24,058 nucleotides of DNA from an uncultured Lachnospiraceae bacterium (GCA_905193085.1 CAJJNI010000009.1:1-24058), one strand, 5' to 3'; shown: positions 14,239 through 20,942, counted from the stretch's first letter. Translations and numbers: made by a program. Notes: generated by a model not told the origin, from the sequence alone.

Positions 14239-16056
14239 ATGCAAAAAATTGTGCAAATCAAAGATTTAATTCATAAATTTGTGGATACAGATGCAGAAGG
14301 AAATGTTACGGGAGAAAAAAATGCGGTAGATTCGGTATCGCTTGATGTAGAAAAGGGAGAATTTATAGCGATCCTGGGGCATAATGGCTCTGGGAAATCA
14401 ACTCTGGCGAAACATATCAATGCGATATTAATGCCGACTTCCGGAATTTTGTATGTGAATGGAAAAGATACTGCAGATGCCAGGAACATCTGGGATATCA
14501 GGCAAAGTGCAGGAATGGTATTCCAGAATCCGGATAATCAGATTATTGAAACCGTTGTGGAAGAGGACGTTGGTTTCGGACCGGAAAATCTCGGAGTAGA
14601 AACAGAAGAGATCTGGAAAAGGGTGGAATCTGCCCTGGGAAAAGTCGGAATGCTTGAGTTTCGGAAACATTCCCCGTCAAGACTGAGCGGCGGACAGAAG
14701 CAGAGAGTTGCGATTGCCGGTGTCCTTGCCATGCATCCGGACTGCATCGTACTCGATGAGCCGACCGCCATGCTGGATCCGCATGGCAGGAAGGAAGTAA
14801 TACAGACCTTAAAGGAATTAAATGAAAAAGAAAAAGTAACCATTATTCTGATTACACATCATATGAATGAAGCTGCCCTTGCGGATAAAATATTTGTTAT
14901 GAATGAGGGTAAGATCGCTTTGCAGGGAACTCCGAAAGAGGTCTTTTCGCATTATGATGAAATGAAAAAAATCGGACTGGATGTGCCGGTTTCCACTGAA
15001 ATAGCCCATGGCCTGAAAAAGTATGGATGGCATATGCCGGATGATATTATTTCCGAAGAAGAACTGTTAGACAGTATAAAAAAGAATCTTCCGGAAAAAG
15101 CAGAGAAGGGCACAGAACATAGAGTGGAGCAGAAAAACGAATCGAAAGCAGAAAAGGACAACAGGGAGGCACAGCAGCAGAAGGATTCAGGCGAAGTTAT
15201 ACTTTCCCTGCGTGATGTGAATTATATTTATTCTGCGGATACCGTATATCGCAGGCATGCGTTAAAAAATGTCAGTCTGGATATTTGGAAAGGAGAATTT
15301 ATCGCAGTAATCGGACATACCGGTTCGGGTAAATCCACGCTGATTCAGCATTTAAACGGTTTAAACAAACCGTCCTCCGGAAAAATTCTGTACAAGGGAC
15401 AGGATATCAGCGAAAAATCTTTTAAATTAAGTGATTTGCGCAAGAAAGTGGGGCTGGTATTTCAGTATCCGGAGTACCAGCTCTTTGAAACGACAGTATT
15501 GCTGGATGTGGCATTTGGACCGAAAAATCTGGGCTGTGACAGGGAACAGGCAGAACAGCAGGCAAGGGAAGCACTGGCTCTTGTCGGGCTTCCGGAAGAA
15601 TGTTATGAAATGTCCCCGTTTGAATTGAGTGGAGGGCAGAAGAGAAAAGCTGCGATTGCCGGTGTCCTTGCCATGAATCCGGAGGTGCTGATTCTGGATG
15701 AGCCTACCGCAGCACTGGATCCGTACGGAAGGGATGAAATTCTGTCCATACTGGAAGATTTGCACCGTAAGAAGAACATTACCATTTTGCTGGTTTCACA
15801 CAGCATGGATGAGGTGGCAAGATTTGCACAGCGAATCATTGTAATGGATAAAGGAGAAATCCTTATGGATGGTACTCCGGCAGACATTTTCCGCAGGCAT
15901 AAAGAGCTGGAGGAGATTGGGCTGGCGGCACCACAGGCAATGTATATAATGAAAGAATTAAAGGAATACGGACTTCCGGTGGATACAGAGATATTTACAC
16001 CACAGGAAGCTGTAAAAGAAATAAACAGAATCAGAGATGGAGCAGAACAACGATGA
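14239..16056 (+). CDS. ecfA: Fused energy-coupling factor ATPases EcfA1-EcfA2
   Basis: This single 605-residue protein carries two complete ABC ATPase domains that in most Firmicutes are two genes (ecfA1 and ecfA2). Domain 1 (about 1-280) has Walker A GHNGSGKST (47-55), Q-loop FQNPDNQ, signature LSGGQ (149-153), Walker B CIVLDEP and switch THH. Domain 2 (about 319-605) has GHTGSGKST (359-367), FQYPEYQ, LSGGQ (463-467), VLILDEP and SHSMDE. A charged linker (about 281-318) rich in Lys, Glu and Gln joins them. The order matches ecfA1-ecfA2, so the fusion is likely ancestral to the adjacent-gene pair here. With EcfT it powers vitamin and metal uptake through swappable S components. The ribosome binding site is weak; coupling to fbp is likely. 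ecfT overlaps by 4 bases. Confidence 0.95.
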   Translation: MQKIVQIKDLIHKFVDTDAEGNVTGEKNAVDSVSLDVEKGEFIAILGHNGSGKSTLAKHINAILMPTSGILYVNGKDTADARNIWDIRQSAGMVFQNPDNQIIETVVEEDVGFGPENLGVETEEIWKRVESALGKVGMLEFRKHSPSRLSGGQKQRVAIAGVLAMHPDCIVLDEPTAMLDPHGRKEVIQTLKELNEKEKVTIILITHHMNEAALADKIFVMNEGKIALQGTPKEVFSHYDEMKKIGLDVPVSTEIAHGLKKYGWHMPDDIISEEELLDSIKKNLPEKAEKGTEHRVEQKNESKAEKDNREAQQQKDSGEVILSLRDVNYIYSADTVYRRHALKNVSLDIWKGEFIAVIGHTGSGKSTLIQHLNGLNKPSSGKILYKGQDISEKSFKLSDLRKKVGLVFQYPEYQLFETTVLLDVAFGPKNLGCDREQAEQQAREALALVGLPEECYEMSPFELSGGQKRKAAIAGVLAMNPEVLILDEPTAALDPYGRDEILSILEDLHRKKNITILLVSHSMDEVARFAQRIIVMDKGEILMDGTPADIFRRHKELEEIGLAAPQAMYIMKELKEYGLPVDTEIFTPQEAVKEINRIRDGAEQR

Positions 16057-16853
16057 AAGATATTACATTGGGACAATATTATCCTGCAGATTCCATAATA
16101 CACAGGCTGGACCCCAGAGTAAAGCTTCTGGCGGTGATCTGTTATACCCTGTTTTTATTTATAAATGATACGTTTATTAGTTACCTGCTCAATATAGCAG
16201 TACTGACGGGCATAGTAATACTGACCAGAGTTCCTTTCCGGCAGATTGTAAAAGGCATAAAGTCAATCCTGTTTTTATTGCTTTTCAGTGTTGTCTTTAC
16301 CGTATTATTTACGAAGGGAGAGGATATTCTTTTTGAATATGGAATTATCGTCATATCCGTACAGGGACTTCTTCTGGCATTAAAAATATGCATCAGAATT
16401 TTTCTTCTGATTATGATGTCAACCGTACTCACACTGTCAACGACTCCGACAGATCTTGCGGACGGACTTGAAAAATCCTGTGGATTTTTAACAAAAATTC
16501 ATGTTCCGGTGCATGAAATTGCAATGATGATAACCATTGCATTGAGATTTATACCGATTCTTATGGAGGAAACGGATAAAATCATGAAAGCACAGAAGGC
16601 AAGAGGGGCGGATTTTGAAAATGGCAATCTGATTGAACGGGCAAAGAGTCTTGTACCAATCTTTATTCCGTTAATAGTTTCATCCGTAAGAAGGGCAATG
16701 GATCTTGCGATGGCAATGGAAGCAAGATGTTACCGGGGAGGTGACGGAAGAACAAAGATGAAACCGCTGACTTACCGGAAAAGAGATAAGATGGCATATC
16801 TGATTATGTTTCTTTACATGGTTGGAATGACTGCCATAAAGATATTAATTTAA
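16053..16853 (+). CDS. ecfT: Energy-coupling factor transporter transmembrane protein EcfT
   Basis: EcfT (266 residues) is the membrane scaffold that couples the EcfA ATPases to the substrate-binding S component. The protein has about five hydrophobic segments (for example LILLLFS-like, LLALKICIRIFLLIMMSTVL and the C-terminal YLIMFLYMVGMTAIKILI) and the two cytoplasmic coupling motifs, KARGAD and EARCYRGG, the second with Cys in place of Gly. The start codon overlaps the ecfA stop (ATGA), so the subunits are made together. truA starts 16 bases downstream. Confidence 0.95.
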   Translation: MKDITLGQYYPADSIIHRLDPRVKLLAVICYTLFLFINDTFISYLLNIAVLTGIVILTRVPFRQIVKGIKSILFLLLFSVVFTVLFTKGEDILFEYGIIVISVQGLLLALKICIRIFLLIMMSTVLTLSTTPTDLADGLEKSCGFLTKIHVPVHEIAMMITIALRFIPILMEETDKIMKAQKARGADFENGNLIERAKSLVPIFIPLIVSSVRRAMDLAMAMEARCYRGGDGRTKMKPLTYRKRDKMAYLIMFLYMVGMTAIKILI

Positions 16854-16869
16854 GCAGATGAGGAAAGAA

Positions 16870-17634
16870 ATGTCAAAACGAGTTTTTTTAAGAATAGCAT
16901 ATGATGGGACGAATTATCATGGCTGGCAGATACAGGATAATGGAATCACGGTGGAAGAAATCATCAACAGGAAGCTGACAGAGCTTCTGGGAGAAAAGAT
17001 AGCAGTCATCGGGGCAAGCCGTACCGATTCCGGAGTGCATGCACTGGGGAATGTTGCGGTATTTGATACGGACACAAGGATTCCGGCAGATAAAATATCT
17101 TTTGCGTTAAACCAGAGACTGCCGGAGGATATCCGCATACAGGAATCAAAGGAGGTAGCCGGAGATTTCCATCCGCGTTTCTGCAACAGCCGGAAAACCT
17201 ATGAATATAAGATTTTAAACAGGCGGTTTGCCATGCCGACAGAACGTTTGTATTCCCATTTTGTATACATGCCGCTTGATTTTGAGAAGATGAAAGAAGC
17301 GGCGGAATATATTGTCGGGGAGCATGACTTTAAGAGTTTCTGTTCCACGAGAACCCAGGTGGAAAACACTGTCCGCACTGTATATTCGTTGGAACTGGAC
17401 AAGAAAGGCGATATGATATATATCCGTATCTGTGGAAATGGATTCCTCTACAACATGGTAAGAATCATTGTCGGGACACTGATGAAAGTAGGACTTGGAT
17501 TTTATCCGCCGGAGCATGTCCGGGAAATTATCGCAGCAAAAGACCGGAATGCTGCCGGACCGAAAGCCGCAGCCTGTGGGCTGACATTAATCCGGCTGGA
17601 ATATGAAGACATGGATTATGAGAGGAAAAATTAA
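16870..17634 (+). CDS. truA: tRNA pseudouridine(38-40) synthase
   Basis: TruA makes pseudouridine at positions 38, 39 and 40 of the anticodon stem of tRNAs. The protein (254 residues) has FLRIAYDGTNYHGWQIQ, the catalytic aspartate D53 in GASRTDSGVHALGN, and FLYNMVRIIVGTLMKVG. An in-frame ATG at 16858 has no ribosome binding site, while ATG 16870 follows GAGGAAAG and gives the usual MSKRVFLRIAYDG, so I chose 16870. The conserved order ecfT-truA-rplM-rpsI is kept, but here a 231-base gap with a promoter separates truA from rplM. Confidence 0.96.
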   Translation: MSKRVFLRIAYDGTNYHGWQIQDNGITVEEIINRKLTELLGEKIAVIGASRTDSGVHALGNVAVFDTDTRIPADKISFALNQRLPEDIRIQESKEVAGDFHPRFCNSRKTYEYKILNRRFAMPTERLYSHFVYMPLDFEKMKEAAEYIVGEHDFKSFCSTRTQVENTVRTVYSLELDKKGDMIYIRICGNGFLYNMVRIIVGTLMKVGLGFYPPEHVREIIAAKDRNAAGPKAAACGLTLIRLEYEDMDYERKN

Positions 17635-17643
17635 TAAAACAGA

Positions 17644-17672
17644 TTGACAAAACTGGTAAACTAAGATATAAT
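17644..17672 (+). promoter_or_regulatory. Consensus promoter of rplM-rpsI
   Basis: TTGACA (17644-17649) and TATAAT (17667-17672) with exactly 17 bases between them make this a perfect match to the housekeeping sigma factor consensus. It begins 10 bases after the truA stop and drives the rplM leader. Confidence 0.95.
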
Positions 17673-17678
17673 ACTAAA

Positions 17679-17855
17679 TTGTGGCAGCATACAGAACGGC
17701 TGATTACCGCTTTGATATGTTTTCACGTTTCGCGTAGATGTCCGTGTTTTACACAGGCGGACAGACATGTTGGAGGAACTGCATTGCAGTTCGGGTTTCT
17801 CTTATTTTTAAAAATATCAGAAGCCAAGAATATCTATTAATCAAAGTTTACAGGA
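17679..17855 (+). promoter_or_regulatory. Structured rplM leader, candidate L13 autoregulatory region
   Basis: From the predicted start near 17679 the leader can form TGTCCG/CGGACA with an inner TGT/ACA pairing (around 17740-17765) and a perfect 7-bp hairpin GAACTGC-ATT-GCAGTTC (17776-17792). A T-rich, interrupted run follows the hairpin, so it could act as an attenuator. L13 leaders are a known class of ribosomal-protein leader RNA in Firmicutes. I did not recognise the class consensus base by base, so the specific assignment is inference from position and structure. Confidence 0.5.
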
Positions 17856-17865
17856 GGAAAAACCA

Positions 17866-18294
17866 ATGAAAACTTTTATGGCTAGTCCAGAAAAAATTGA
17901 AAGAAAATGGTATGTAGTTGATGCAGAAGGACAGACATTAGGTCGTCTTGCTTCAGAAGTTGCTAAGGTTTTAAGAGGAAAGAACAAACCGGAGTACACA
18001 CCACACGTTGATACAGGTGATTATGTAATCGTTATCAATGCTGATAAGATTAAAGTTACAGGTAAGAAGTTAGATCAGAAAATGTATTATCATCACTCAG
18101 ATTATGTTGGCGGATTAAAAGAAGCTACATTAAGAGAAATGATGCAGAAGAAGCCTGAAAAGGTAATCGAACTCGCAGTTAAGGGAATGCTTCCAAAGGG
18201 ACCTTTAGGAAGACAGATGTATACAAAGCTTCATGTATACGCTGGTGCTGAACATCCACATGCAGCTCAGAAACCAGAAGTTTTAACATTTTAA
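17866..18294 (+). CDS. rplM: 50S ribosomal protein L13
   Basis: L13 (142 residues, the exact family length) is an early-assembly 50S protein. MKTFMASPEKIERKWYVVDA, GQTLGRLASEVAKVLRGKNK, the HVDTGDYVIVINADKIKVTG segment and MLPKGPLGRQMYTKLHVYAG are universal L13 sequence. ATG 17866 follows AGGAGG. It is the first gene after the consensus promoter and leader. rpsI follows after 22 bases. Confidence 0.98.
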   Translation: MKTFMASPEKIERKWYVVDAEGQTLGRLASEVAKVLRGKNKPEYTPHVDTGDYVIVINADKIKVTGKKLDQKMYYHHSDYVGGLKEATLREMMQKKPEKVIELAVKGMLPKGPLGRQMYTKLHVYAGAEHPHAAQKPEVLTF

Positions 18295-18316
18295 TCGGCG
18301 ATAGGAGGAAATTACA

Positions 18317-18715
18317 ATGGCTAAATCTAACGATAAGTTCTACGGAACAGGAAGAAGAAAAAAGAGCATTGCCAGAGTTTACTTAGTACCTGGTACAGGC
18401 AAGGTTACAATCAATAAAAGAGACATTGATGAATATTTCGGACTTGAAACATTAAAGGTTATCGTTCGTCAGCCTTTAGTTGCTACAGAAACAGTAGACA
18501 AGTATGATGTATTAGTAAATGTAAAAGGTGGCGGTTACACAGGTCAGGCTGGTGCTATCAGACATGGTGTATCAAGAGCTTTATTACAGGCAGATGCAGA
18601 TTTCAGACCTACCTTAAAGAAGGCTGGATTCTTAACAAGAGACCCAAGAATGAAGGAAAGAAAGAAGTACGGCTTAAAAGCAGCAAGACGTGCTCCACAG
18701 TTCTCAAAGAGATAA
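18317..18715 (+). CDS. rpsI: 30S ribosomal protein S9
   Basis: S9 (132 residues, about 130 usual) sits in the 30S head; its C-terminal SKR reaches the P-site tRNA anticodon. YGTGRRKKSIARVYLVPGTG, KGGGYTGQAGAIRHGVSRAL and RDPRMKERKKYGLKAARRAP are signature sequence. ATG 18317 follows TAGGAGG. The last codons and stop (18705-18717 with two bases after) form the attL core of the mobile element. The coding sequence and the functional C-terminus stay intact; only the native 3' flank has been displaced to beyond 23862. Confidence 0.98.
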   Translation: MAKSNDKFYGTGRRKKSIARVYLVPGTGKVTINKRDIDEYFGLETLKVIVRQPLVATETVDKYDVLVNVKGGGYTGQAGAIRHGVSRALLQADADFRPTLKKAGFLTRDPRMKERKKYGLKAARRAPQFSKR

Positions 18716-18717
18716 TA
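18705..18717 (+). repeat. attL core (13-bp direct repeat)
   Basis: CAAAGAGATAATA covers the last three rpsI codons in part, the stop codon and two further bases. The same 13 bases recur at 23850-23862. The repeat restores the rpsI end on insertion, which is the usual strategy of integrases that target the 3' end of conserved genes. Confidence 0.88.
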
Positions 18718-18747
18718 AGAAGAAAATTGATTTTTTTGAAGAATACC

Positions 18748-18776
18748 GAAAAAGCCCCGATTTTTGGGGCTTTTTC
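18748..18776 (+). terminator. Rho-independent terminator inside the left end of the element
   Basis: A 10-bp stem AAAAAGCCCC (18749-18758) with GGGGCTTTTT (18766-18775) has a 7-base loop and a T-run. It is symmetric enough to work in both directions. It replaces the native rpsI terminator, which now lies at 23900-23942, and would shield the element from rpsI read-through and rpsI from the leftward rep transcript. Confidence 0.92.
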
Positions 18777-18828
18777 TTATGTCTTGAAATTTTGAAAAAT
18801 TGCGAGTTTAGTATCTAAAATAAAGTCG

Positions 18829-18858
18829 TAGCCACACCATAGCCACATATTAGCCACA
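18829..18858 (+). repeat. Left integrase arm sites, three TAGCCACA direct repeats
   Basis: TAGCCACA occurs at 18829-18836, 18840-18847 and 18851-18858, spaced exactly 11 bp, about one helical turn. The same octamer with the same 11-bp spacing recurs next to the other end (23790, 23801). The position, 112-141 bases inside attL, fits the arm-type sites bound by the N-terminal domain of Tn916-like integrases. Confidence 0.8.
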
Positions 18859-19017
18859 CTAAATATTAATCCAGCCATAATCTGATGAAAAACATTCTTT
18901 TTCTACTATGTATCCTTCTTGTTTTAATTTGTTCAAAAAATCTTTTAAATCATCATAATCAATACAATCATCATCAATATAATCCCATTCATCTTCTATT
19001 AAAAATCTATAAGTCAT
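18859..19017 (-). CDS. Small acidic protein of unknown function, downstream of rep
   Basis: This 52-residue ORF reads from ATG at 19017 leftward to TAG at 18859-18861. It begins MTYRFLIEDEWDYIDDDCID and ends YGWINI. It has about 15 Asp/Glu against 5 Lys/Arg. AAAGGGG lies 8 bases before the ATG, and it starts 4 bases after the rep stop, so it is probably translated from the rep message. Its stop codon abuts the arm repeats. I do not recognise a family. Its acidity argues against a DNA-binding excisionase; a partner of Rep or a DNA-mimic protein are possibilities only. Confidence 0.6.
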   Translation of the reverse strand: MTYRFLIEDEWDYIDDDCIDYDDLKDFLNKLKQEGYIVEKECFSSDYGWINI

Positions 19018-19021
19018 AATA

Positions 19022-20275
19022 TTACCCCTTTCTATCTAATTCATTCATAAGTATGTCGTTGTGTCGGTACAACATATCAACCTTGTTTTGTAATGAGCGT
19101 TCTTTGGCTGTTAGTGGGTCTTTATCTTCTTCGGCAGGAGCTTCAGCCTTGCCAGTAAGTTCAGCACCAGTAACTAATAAAGTGTTGATGTAATTAAGTT
19201 TTTGTTCATCTGTAAGTTCTATCTTTGGGTACATTGTAGCAACTGGATTAACATATTTGTATTCTTCGGAGTAATCGCCTTTTTTGTCATCAAAGAGGCT
19301 TGCATAATAATGGTCTTGTTCAAAACGCAAATGTAATTTACATCTTCGTTTTAACTGAACGATTGGTTCTTTTTGTTCCTTAAATACACCATTGAAAAAT
19401 TCATCAATCTTTAATACTGATGTCACTATGATTAGTTTGCATTCTAAAACCTTGTTTTTGTATCGGCTTTTAACAGTAGAAGCCGTATTATTGTCTAACA
19501 TTTTCAATAAGTCGCTTAATCCCATACAACTTGGTCTTAAATCGTCAAGAATAATACAATCTTGTCCTGCATATCCGTCAAGTACATCATTAGAGCCACT
19601 TGATACAAATACACTATAACCTTTATCTTCGCACATCATTTGTGCATATGTACTTTTGCCAGTTCCACTTTTTCCAGTAATATAAACACATTCCATATTT
19701 CTTTTTGCCCCCTTTATAATATCGGTTCTGTATTTAAATGCATTGTCGATAGATTTCTTATATCTGTCGTATTCGTCAATGGTTATATGTTCGTGATAGT
19801 TAAATTCACGAATAACACCACTTACAATGTCATTTATAATTTGAAATTTTCTTGCTTCACCATTAGATTTGTTGATTGCTTTGGTCTTTTCTACTTTCCA
19901 GTTGTAATTACTGGTTACTTCGTCTTCGGTGTATTGGTATTTAGTTGGTGCATTTTCGTGGGTAAGATATTTCAACATATCAACCCATTTGCCTTTTACC
20001 TTATTTATAAAGTTTTCTTTGATACCTAACCAGTTAGCAATATACTTGGTATCCGTTCCATATTCCAGTCTAATTGCAATATGATAATGAGCCTTTTTAG
20101 GTGTTCCTGCCTTATGTTCGGAATTTTTAGTTTCATCAGCTTCATTATAAGTATCTTTGTCGTGCAAGATATAAGCATAATCTTTAAATGGTTTTTGATT
20201 GTCTAATACCTTTACAATTTCTTCAATGTTGATGTGTTCTACATCTGATACGATTTCACATAATCTTACTTGCAT
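19022..20275 (-). CDS. rep: Replication initiator, HUH endonuclease plus SF3 helicase (CRESS-type Rep)
   Basis: The 417-residue protein has an N-terminal Rep_2-like rolling-circle endonuclease and a C-terminal superfamily 3 helicase. Motif 1 is YAYILHDKD (33-41), motif 2 the HUH pair HYH (63-65) and motif 3 the nicking tyrosine Y103 in LKYLTHEN. The helicase has Walker A GKSGTGKS (201-208), Walker B IILDD (241-245) and a motif C region LIIVTSVL in which the usual Asn is Ser (286). A Lys/Glu-rich coiled tail ends the protein. This layout is that of CRESS-DNA virus Reps and the bacterial pCRESS plasmids. The open frame extends 30 residues upstream, but GGAGGT lies 6 bases before the ATG at 20275 (MQVRLCEIV), so I start there. 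Transcribed leftward, opposite to mob and int. Confidence 0.9.
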   Translation of the reverse strand: MQVRLCEIVSDVEHINIEEIVKVLDNQKPFKDYAYILHDKDTYNEADETKNSEHKAGTPKKAHYHIAIRLEYGTDTKYIANWLGIKENFINKVKGKWVDMLKYLTHENAPTKYQYTEDEVTSNYNWKVEKTKAINKSNGEARKFQIINDIVSGVIREFNYHEHITIDEYDRYKKSIDNAFKYRTDIIKGAKRNMECVYITGKSGTGKSTYAQMMCEDKGYSVFVSSGSNDVLDGYAGQDCIILDDLRPSCMGLSDLLKMLDNNTASTVKSRYKNKVLECKLIIVTSVLKIDEFFNGVFKEQKEPIVQLKRRCKLHLRFEQDHYYASLFDDKKGDYSEEYKYVNPVATMYPKIELTDEQKLNYINTLLVTGAELTGKAEAPAEEDKDPLTAKERSLQNKVDMLYRHNDILMNELDRKG

Positions 20276-20292
20276 ATACATACCTCCTATAA

Positions 20293-20384
20293 TTTTACTA
20301 CATACGACAGTAAAACTACGCCGAACAGACAAGCCCACTGTTCGGCTATTTTTCAAGCTTTTCAATGGTTTTACTACGTACTAC
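20293..20384. other. Candidate double-strand replication origin: hairpin flanked by direct repeats
   Basis: Just upstream of rep, a perfect 9-bp hairpin GCCGAACAG (20320-20328) with CTGTTCGGC (20338-20346) and a 9-base loop lies between two 16-base direct repeats that differ at two positions: TTTTACTACATACGAC (20293-20308) and TTTTACTACGTACTAC (20369-20384). The second contains TACTACG (20372-20378), which matches the nick region known for pMV158-family RepB origins. An extra inverted TTTTACT lies at 20310-20316. Iterons around a hairpin next to an HUH rep gene are typical of rolling-circle origins. The function is inferred. Confidence 0.55.
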
Positions 20385-20640
20385 ATTGTTGTTTCATAAG
20401 TAGCATGCAAGTTAGAAATCGGTTGTGTTCTTTCTGTATAGCCTTTTTCATTTAAAAAATTTCAATTTTTGATATTTTTTGGAGGAATATAAAAAATTGA
20501 TTTTGCAAAATCCTTTATTTATAAGGGTTTGCGAGATGTGAGGGGGATAGTGTTGGTACTGGATTGGGCAAGATTTATCAAAAATTGATTTTGTGAGGTA
20601 GGATCAAAAATCACACTTTTTATAAGGGAGGTGGAACGAA
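20385..20640. other. Intergenic A/T-rich region with two pairs of direct repeats
   Basis: No gene was found between the origin candidate and the ORF at 20641. The stretch holds a 14-bp exact direct repeat AAAAATTGATTTTG at 20492-20505 and 20580-20593, and a 10-bp repeat TTTATAAGGG at 20518-20527 and 20619-20628, the latter next to the ribosome binding site of the following ORF. The spacings differ (88 and 101 bases), so this is not one simple duplication. It may carry divergent promoters for rep and for the mob side, or a single-strand origin; I saw no clear -35/-10 pair. Confidence 0.4.
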
Positions 20641-20817
20641 ATGGGAAAGATAATAGAATGTGATGATGACACTTTTTATAATGCTTCTATTGATTTTCTA
20701 ATTCAAGCATTAGCACAAGAGGGAATTGAAGAGTGTCAAAAGGAAGGTTCGGAAGATACAGATGATGATTTTGCAAAAGTAGAACCATACGAAAGAAAGA
20801 CAACAGAGGAAAGATAA
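20641..20817 (+). CDS. Small acidic protein of unknown function, upstream of oriT
   Basis: The ATG at 20641 follows a strong AAGGGAGGTGG site and opens a 58-residue frame ending TAA at 20815-20817. It begins MGKIIECDDDTFYNASIDFL and is rich in Asp and Glu (about 18 acidic against 6 basic residues). It is divergent from rep and ends 4 bases before the oriT inverted repeat. I recognise no domain. The strong ribosome binding site and lack of a competing frame support a real gene. Copy-number control or a mobilization accessory role are possible but have no direct support. Confidence 0.6.
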   Translation: MGKIIECDDDTFYNASIDFLIQALAQEGIEECQKEGSEDTDDDFAKVEPYERKTTEER

Positions 20818-20821
20818 GAAG

Positions 20822-20876
20822 AGCCCCACTTTCAAAGGGAAATCTTGCAAAGATTTATATTGAAAGTATAGGGGCT
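20822..20876 (+). other. oriT: Predicted origin of transfer (oriT), MobV/pMV158 type
   Basis: AGCCCC plus ACTTTCAA (20822-20835) pairs with TTGAAAGT, a three-base ATA bulge and GGGGCT (20860-20876). A second stem AAATCTT/AAGATTT (20840-20846/20850-20856) fills the loop. The pMV158 oriT has the same plan: CACAC-ACTTTAT, then ATAAAGT-ATA-GTGTG, with the nick at the foot of the right arm before TTA. By analogy the nick here falls between C20875 and T20876 (TATAGGGGC/TTAC). It lies 84 bases before the relaxase start, as expected. Confidence 0.75.
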
Positions 20877-20877
20877 T

Positions 20878-20942
20878 ACACAATCAAGATTGTTTGGCAA
20901 GCTTTAGAAGCATAGGCGATTTTGTCATTTTCTTGATTGTGT
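20878..20942 (+). repeat. 11-bp perfect inverted repeat before the relaxase gene
   Basis: ACACAATCAAG (20878-20888) and CTTGATTGTGT (20932-20942) are perfect complements 43 bases apart. The left arm starts 2 bases after the predicted nick and the right arm ends 17 bases before the mob ATG. It may be part of the relaxase recognition site, a mob operator, or a strand-specific structure formed during transfer. Confidence 0.7.

Noticed and set aside
18829..18858. TAGCCACA repeats as a CRISPR array
   Set aside because: The unit is only 8 bp with 3-bp gaps, and no cas gene is present; the array recurs at the other end of the element.
18859..19017. The small acidic ORF as an excisionase
   Set aside because: Excisionases of this type are small and basic; this protein is strongly acidic, and it is far from int and on the opposite strand.
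19392..20029. Two rightward frames of 75 and 129 codons inside rep
   Set aside because: They are antisense to the conserved Rep motifs and read as hydrophobic Phe/Ile/Val-rich text typical of the complement of Lys/Glu-rich coding sequence.
20276..20365. Upstream extension of the rep frame
   Set aside because: The extra 30 codons cover the origin repeat and hairpin; GGAGGT is 6 bases before the ATG at 20275 and abuts the ATG two codons earlier, which is too close.
20199..20455. Rightward frames opposite the start of rep and across the origin region
   Set aside because: They lack ribosome binding sites, have low-complexity composition and overlap the well-supported rep gene and the repeat-hairpin region.
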